Below, in pieces: positions 59,991 to 64,000 of a stretch of DNA of 64,000 nt. The notes under the pieces were generated by a model, which was not told the origin of the DNA, did not search any database, and was given only the letters and a program-made list of their open reading frames with translations. How positions within the stretch are numbered: position 1 is the stretch's first letter; each line of letters starts with the position of its first letter. The DNA is from Panorpa germanica (Eukaryota; Arthropoda; Insecta; Mecoptera; Panorpidae), in the NCBI GenBank assembly GCA_963678705.1, contig OY783206.1:18549807-18613806 (forward strand), given 5' to 3'. The position numbers were made by a program, and so were the translations under genes.

Positions 59991-60521
59991 ATGACATAAA
60001 TAAGATTGCTTTCTCTCTCATTCTTACTTGTTCGGCAATGATCAGCTACTATTCGTTTAGATTTAAATGGCGGAATATGAGCCTGACATTCAACGATCTA
60101 ACGGTTTACTGTGTACGTAGTAAAGTTTCCAAAAGTTTCTAACTTCTTTTTGCTGTTGAAATTATTTTAATACCGTTTATTAAATAGTCATTAATAGTTT
60201 TATATTTTTATAGTTATATTTGTGCAGTTATATTTAAATATATAGTAAGTTGTAATTTCTTGAAAATTTCTTTCTATATGTAACAACGTACGTTGTTGAG
60301 AACCACGTGGTTATTGTACCACCATTTTGTAAATTATTTTTTATGTATTTTATATAAAAGTTATTTTGGTAATTATTATGAGTACCCCTTTTATGTATAT
60401 CCATTGGTTTAAACCAAAATATTAAATATCTTAAATTTTTGTTTTTTTATTTCACTCTACATCAATTTTGCTTTATTTTCTACTCTATCAATCAAGTAAG
60501 TACACTTCTATTACTATAAAC

Positions 60522-61393
60522 ATGCCTAAACCACTGCATCTAATATCAAAGCGTCATTATAATAAATTAATAGCCAGAGAAACTAAGAAACTATTAGCAG
60601 CTGGAGATTTATCCGCATACGCAAGGACGCATAGATCTAAACCTGTGAATCAAAGTAGTATTGCTAATGCAATACCTGACATAAATGTACAACAACTAGG
60701 CTGTACTTCGAATACTGTATTTTCTGATTTAAATAACGATTATTCTACTAATGAATTAATTGAAGATTCTGTTAATTAGTACAGCTGTGGCAGTTCTAAA
60801 GTTAATAATGATATTCAATCGCAATTATCAGAATTGGTAATAAGACATAATATTTCAAATATAGCAGTGAATGAACTATTGTGTATATTAAAACCAGCAT
60901 TTCCTGATTTGCCAAAAGATTCCAGAACTTTCCGTTCTACCCCCAAACAGTCCAATATTGTTAATATATGCAATGGTGCTTATCTTCATTATGGTTTATC
61001 CTTAAAACAATTAAGGGCAATGCTTTTATACCTGATTCTATAATTTTAGATATAGGAATAGATGGCCTTCCACTTGCAAAGAGTTCTAAAAGTCAGTTAT
61101 GGCCTATATTAGGTAATATTGTTATTTGGAAAAATCCGCACGTTTTTTTAATAGGGGCTTATCATGGCGACAGTAAACCCACTTCAATTGCAAAGTACAA
61201 TAAAGTTTTCAGTGAAGAGCTAAAATATTTGATAGCTAATGGTGTTGTAGTAGATAATAAAACATATTTAGTGCAAATAAGAGCATTCATATGCGATGCC
61301 CCTGCGCGAGCATACGTAACAAATACAAAAAGTCACACTGGATATTATGAATGCGGAAGATTGTACAAGGATTTTGCCTTTGTTGCTGCTTAA
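60522..61393 (+). pseudogene. DNA transposase of the CDAPARA type, right arm (broken)
   Basis: Starts at ATG 60,522 (MPKPLHLISKRHY), is stopped at 60,777, and resumes through IRHNISNIAVNELLCILKP. Near 61,000 it shifts frame into IDGLPLAKSSKSQLWPILG, then FICDAPARAYVTNTKSHTGYYEC, ending DFAFVAA at 61,393 followed by AATAAAG. The internal stop is absent from the left arm and the left-arm stop is absent here, but the frameshift is shared. The arms therefore come from an already broken copy and have decayed separately since. Confidence 0.62.
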
Positions 61394-62639
61394 ATAAAGA
61401 CTTCCCTTATATGTATATTATGCTTCACAATTTACATTTTCTTATTTACTGTTGTTGTGTTTTCACTTTGCCATTATAATTTCAACTCCAAGGGATTGTT
61501 TTGTATATATTTTGCTTGATCCTGGGAAAACACATATTTAATGTAGATACAATGCATTAAGTTTATTTCTAATAAATTTCTTGCCTTAACCTATTAGTTT
61601 TTTGTTTTGATTTTTAATCCATACCTTGACGTTATGGTATGTTTGATGGGTACAACATTTCGGTAATACGGTTATTTGACGGAATTTTTATAATTATTGC
61701 AAGAATATTTGAAATATTTTCTTCTTAATTTGAAAACATTTTTATATCTGAGTTTTCAGTCTACTTTATTACGTAAATTTATTTAATATTGCGTAAAATA
61801 TATTTGTAATTGTGTATAATTAATTTTTCTTACAACATTTTAATTTTTCCAAGCCGGGCTTTCCGTAATTTGTTTGTTATATTTGAAACTAGTTAACGTT
61901 TTATATTATGCTACCTTAATACAGAAAAGGTGTAAATCTATTCTATTTTTGAGTAGGGCTTTCATTCTGAAGTTTTTTTTGGTTCGGATCCGCGGCGGTG
62001 AATTCATATTGATTTGTATCTTGGATTACAATAATGGGCTTGAGTCCTCATTTTTCAGTGGCCGATTGTTCAATTGTTGATTGGAATTGATGTTAATAAA
62101 TGTGTATAGGCGTGTCTATTTTATTGAATATTGAATTGTAGTTTTAGCGCTAGAAAAGGTCTGCTATATTTGTATGACGCAAAATGCATTCTCAGTCAGT
62201 TATTTGTTGAGTACTTCAGTGCCGTGGTAATGTTTTGTAGCCGTTGGTAGTCGAAATAATCAAGTCAAATCAAAGAATAATAAGTTTTTATTTTATTTAA
62301 CCCTGTTACGGCAAACATAATAATGAAATTTTATTGTTCCTTAAACTAGCTATAAATAATATTTGATATATAAATACATATAGCGGAGATTTATGAGCTG
62401 TAAGGTTGGTAACCTGTAAACATGTCAAAGTTTTATCTTAAATATGCTATCTGTTTTACGCTTTGTTATATAAAAAAAATAGCAACTAGCGGCTGTGATG
62501 TCACATGCAGTTGGAATGTGTACAACGTTAAATCCCTTTAATAATAATTAAAGAGAAAATATGAATTTTTTAAATGTTAATATCTCCTGAAATATAGAGA
62601 GTTATGAAACAATAATTGGACCTTTAAGGTTCTAGCGAC

Positions 62640-63200
62640 TGCATGGCCGTTCTAAGGCCGACGTAACATGCAGTAAAATTTTCTTTAACGTTGGATCCCT
62701 TTAAATAATTAAATTTAATTATTTGTCACTTAAGTGACAAAATGATTTTTTTAATTGTTAATATTTCTTAAAATATAATGAGTTGCTAACGAATAATTGG
62801 ACACTTGAGGACCTGGTAGCTAACTATCAATATTTAGCACAGTTTAATAGAAATTAAGACATAGTTCCTAAACCCCATTTAACAATAAATCAGAAATTTA
62901 AATCTTAAATAGCTACACCCTCGTAAATTTTCCGATAATAACAAAAATAAATTAAAAAATGGACATATTGTAGCATATATATAAATAATTCTTAACTTGA
63001 TAGCAAAAATGTTACTTTTTCAGATGATAAATTGAGAATCACTAATTTAAAATCAATTTCAATGACAATTTTTCTTTTTTTATTGTATATAAGTTTTTTC
63101 GTTTTATGTACTTATGCAATGCTCCACGATTTAGGGCTCATTACGTGTCGCGTCGTATATTTTTAATATATTTTATTTGTATGAATATAAATTGGTAGCG
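62640..63200 (+). repeat. R repeat unit 7
   Basis: R blocks from GACGTAACATGCAGTAAAA to about 63,150 (CACGATTTAGGGCTCATTACG). Confidence 0.75.
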
Positions 63201-63600
63201 CTTTACAAATACTTTTATATTTAAAAATTAAAATTACTAAATATTTGGCAAAAAAAACCTCATCATTGTCGTCTGAATTGGACTGGGATTCTTTGGAATA
63301 TTGTCCGTTAAAAGGACTTAATGGAATGGTAAAATTTTAACCATTAAAAGGACATGTGGGGCGAGTGCGGACATAAATCATAAAATTTCTAGTCGTCACT
63401 TAATCTCGTCACGATATCTCATGTATGATATAGAATGTAGTAATAAGTTCTATTTTTGCGCCTATATTCAAATTTATAAAAGATAATTGGTTAAAAATAT
63501 TAACAAAAATTAATATAATAATAAATAAGAATTATTAATTAAAAATGAAATTCATAATTCATAAATTTTTGATTCTTTAAAATTATGGTAGATAGCATTA
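63200..63600. other. Unassigned AT-rich sequence
   Basis: No gene, repeat or element is recognised. Confidence 0.4.
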
Positions 63601-63790
63601 TTCCAGTAAACATTTTGGAGTCAATTCTACTTCATTTCTATTTTTTATCATGAGTTTCTTGAACGCGTTCGTTTTCTATTCAGTCGATCATAGGAAAGGC
63701 CCTTTTTATGAGCTACAGACATCGCATTGACGGCTCACTGCTGAATAAAAGCGATTCCGGTTTATGATTTATGTTCGGAGTTATAAATTA
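63601..63790 (+). mobile_element. CCCAGTAAACA-family left-end fragment
   Basis: Starts TTCCAGTAAACATTTTGGAG and follows the left end of the copy at 26,216 (CGTTTTCTATTCAGTCG, GGAAAGGCCCTTTTTATGA) for about 185 bp before diverging. Confidence 0.75.
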
Positions 63791-64000
63791 TAATTTAGGG
63801 AAGTTTAAACAGAGTATTTATTTTGAAAAATAAAATCGATTTTTATTAGAAAACAAATTTATAATGAAACAAAAAAAATAACTTTATGCAAGAATTTTAT
63901 TAATATTTTAATAAATTTAATATATTTACAGCATTATTTTTGATCAATTGTTAATATAACATTAGTCTACATTGTTAACCATTAAATAATCATACACTAA
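63791..64000. other. AT-rich edge of the window
   Basis: Nothing is recognised. Confidence 0.4.

Larger units (their letters stand above)
59306..62639 (-). repeat. Right arm of the 3.3-kb inverted repeat
   Basis: Reverse complement of 52,363-55,683. Length agrees to within about 15 bp and differences are mostly single bases. It carries the same parts in mirrored order. Confidence 0.92.

Overview
The window is AT-rich, intron-bearing eukaryotic DNA packed with animal-type transposons: copia, BEL/Pao, Ty3/gypsy, hAT, a probable CMC-like DNA transposon and its short derivatives, and one tRNA-derived SINE-like segment. The only recognisable host gene has short introns, an RS-rich body and a C-terminal RRM that I read as a PGC-1/spargel homologue. 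This fits an insect or other arthropod; the species cannot be told. I see no bacterial genes, rRNA, functional tRNA or CRISPR array, and no intact protein-coding gene that I would call functional.

The main structure is a direct segmental duplication. Copy A covers about 1,385-25,590 and copy B about 30,268-49,285. Both hold, in the same order: an internally deleted Ty3/gypsy element, a full-length but dead copia element with the same 5-bp target duplication in both copies, AT-rich noncoding DNA with a possible divergent exon pair around a CRE, and a minus-strand PGC-1/spargel-like pseudogene. Copy A alone carries a 4.9-kb BEL/Pao element with nearly identical LTRs; copy B keeps the empty site. 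Copy A also has a 658-bp tandem duplication of pseudogene exons. The disabling mutations I could place in the pseudogene differ between the copies, so much of its decay followed the duplication.

Between and after the two copies (about 23,790-30,250, 47,700-52,060, 57,560-59,305 and 62,640-64,000) lie repeated units of one AT-rich repeat, called R here. Several are interrupted by a DNA transposon family with termini 5'-CCCAGTAAACAATTTGG and 2-bp target duplications. At 52.36-62.64 kb there is a large inverted repeat with two arms of about 3.3 kb. Each arm holds a broken transposase gene of the CDAPARA type, next to the same terminal sequence as the CCCAGTAAACA family. The arms end inside at hAT terminal repeats, and the spacer holds a broken hAT transposase, a SINE-like segment, a small hairpin and another R unit. 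Window positions 1-710 are a third partial copy of the arm.

The whole region therefore looks like a transposon graveyard shaped by segmental, tandem and inverted duplication. The functional PGC-1-like gene, if there is one, would have to lie elsewhere in the genome.
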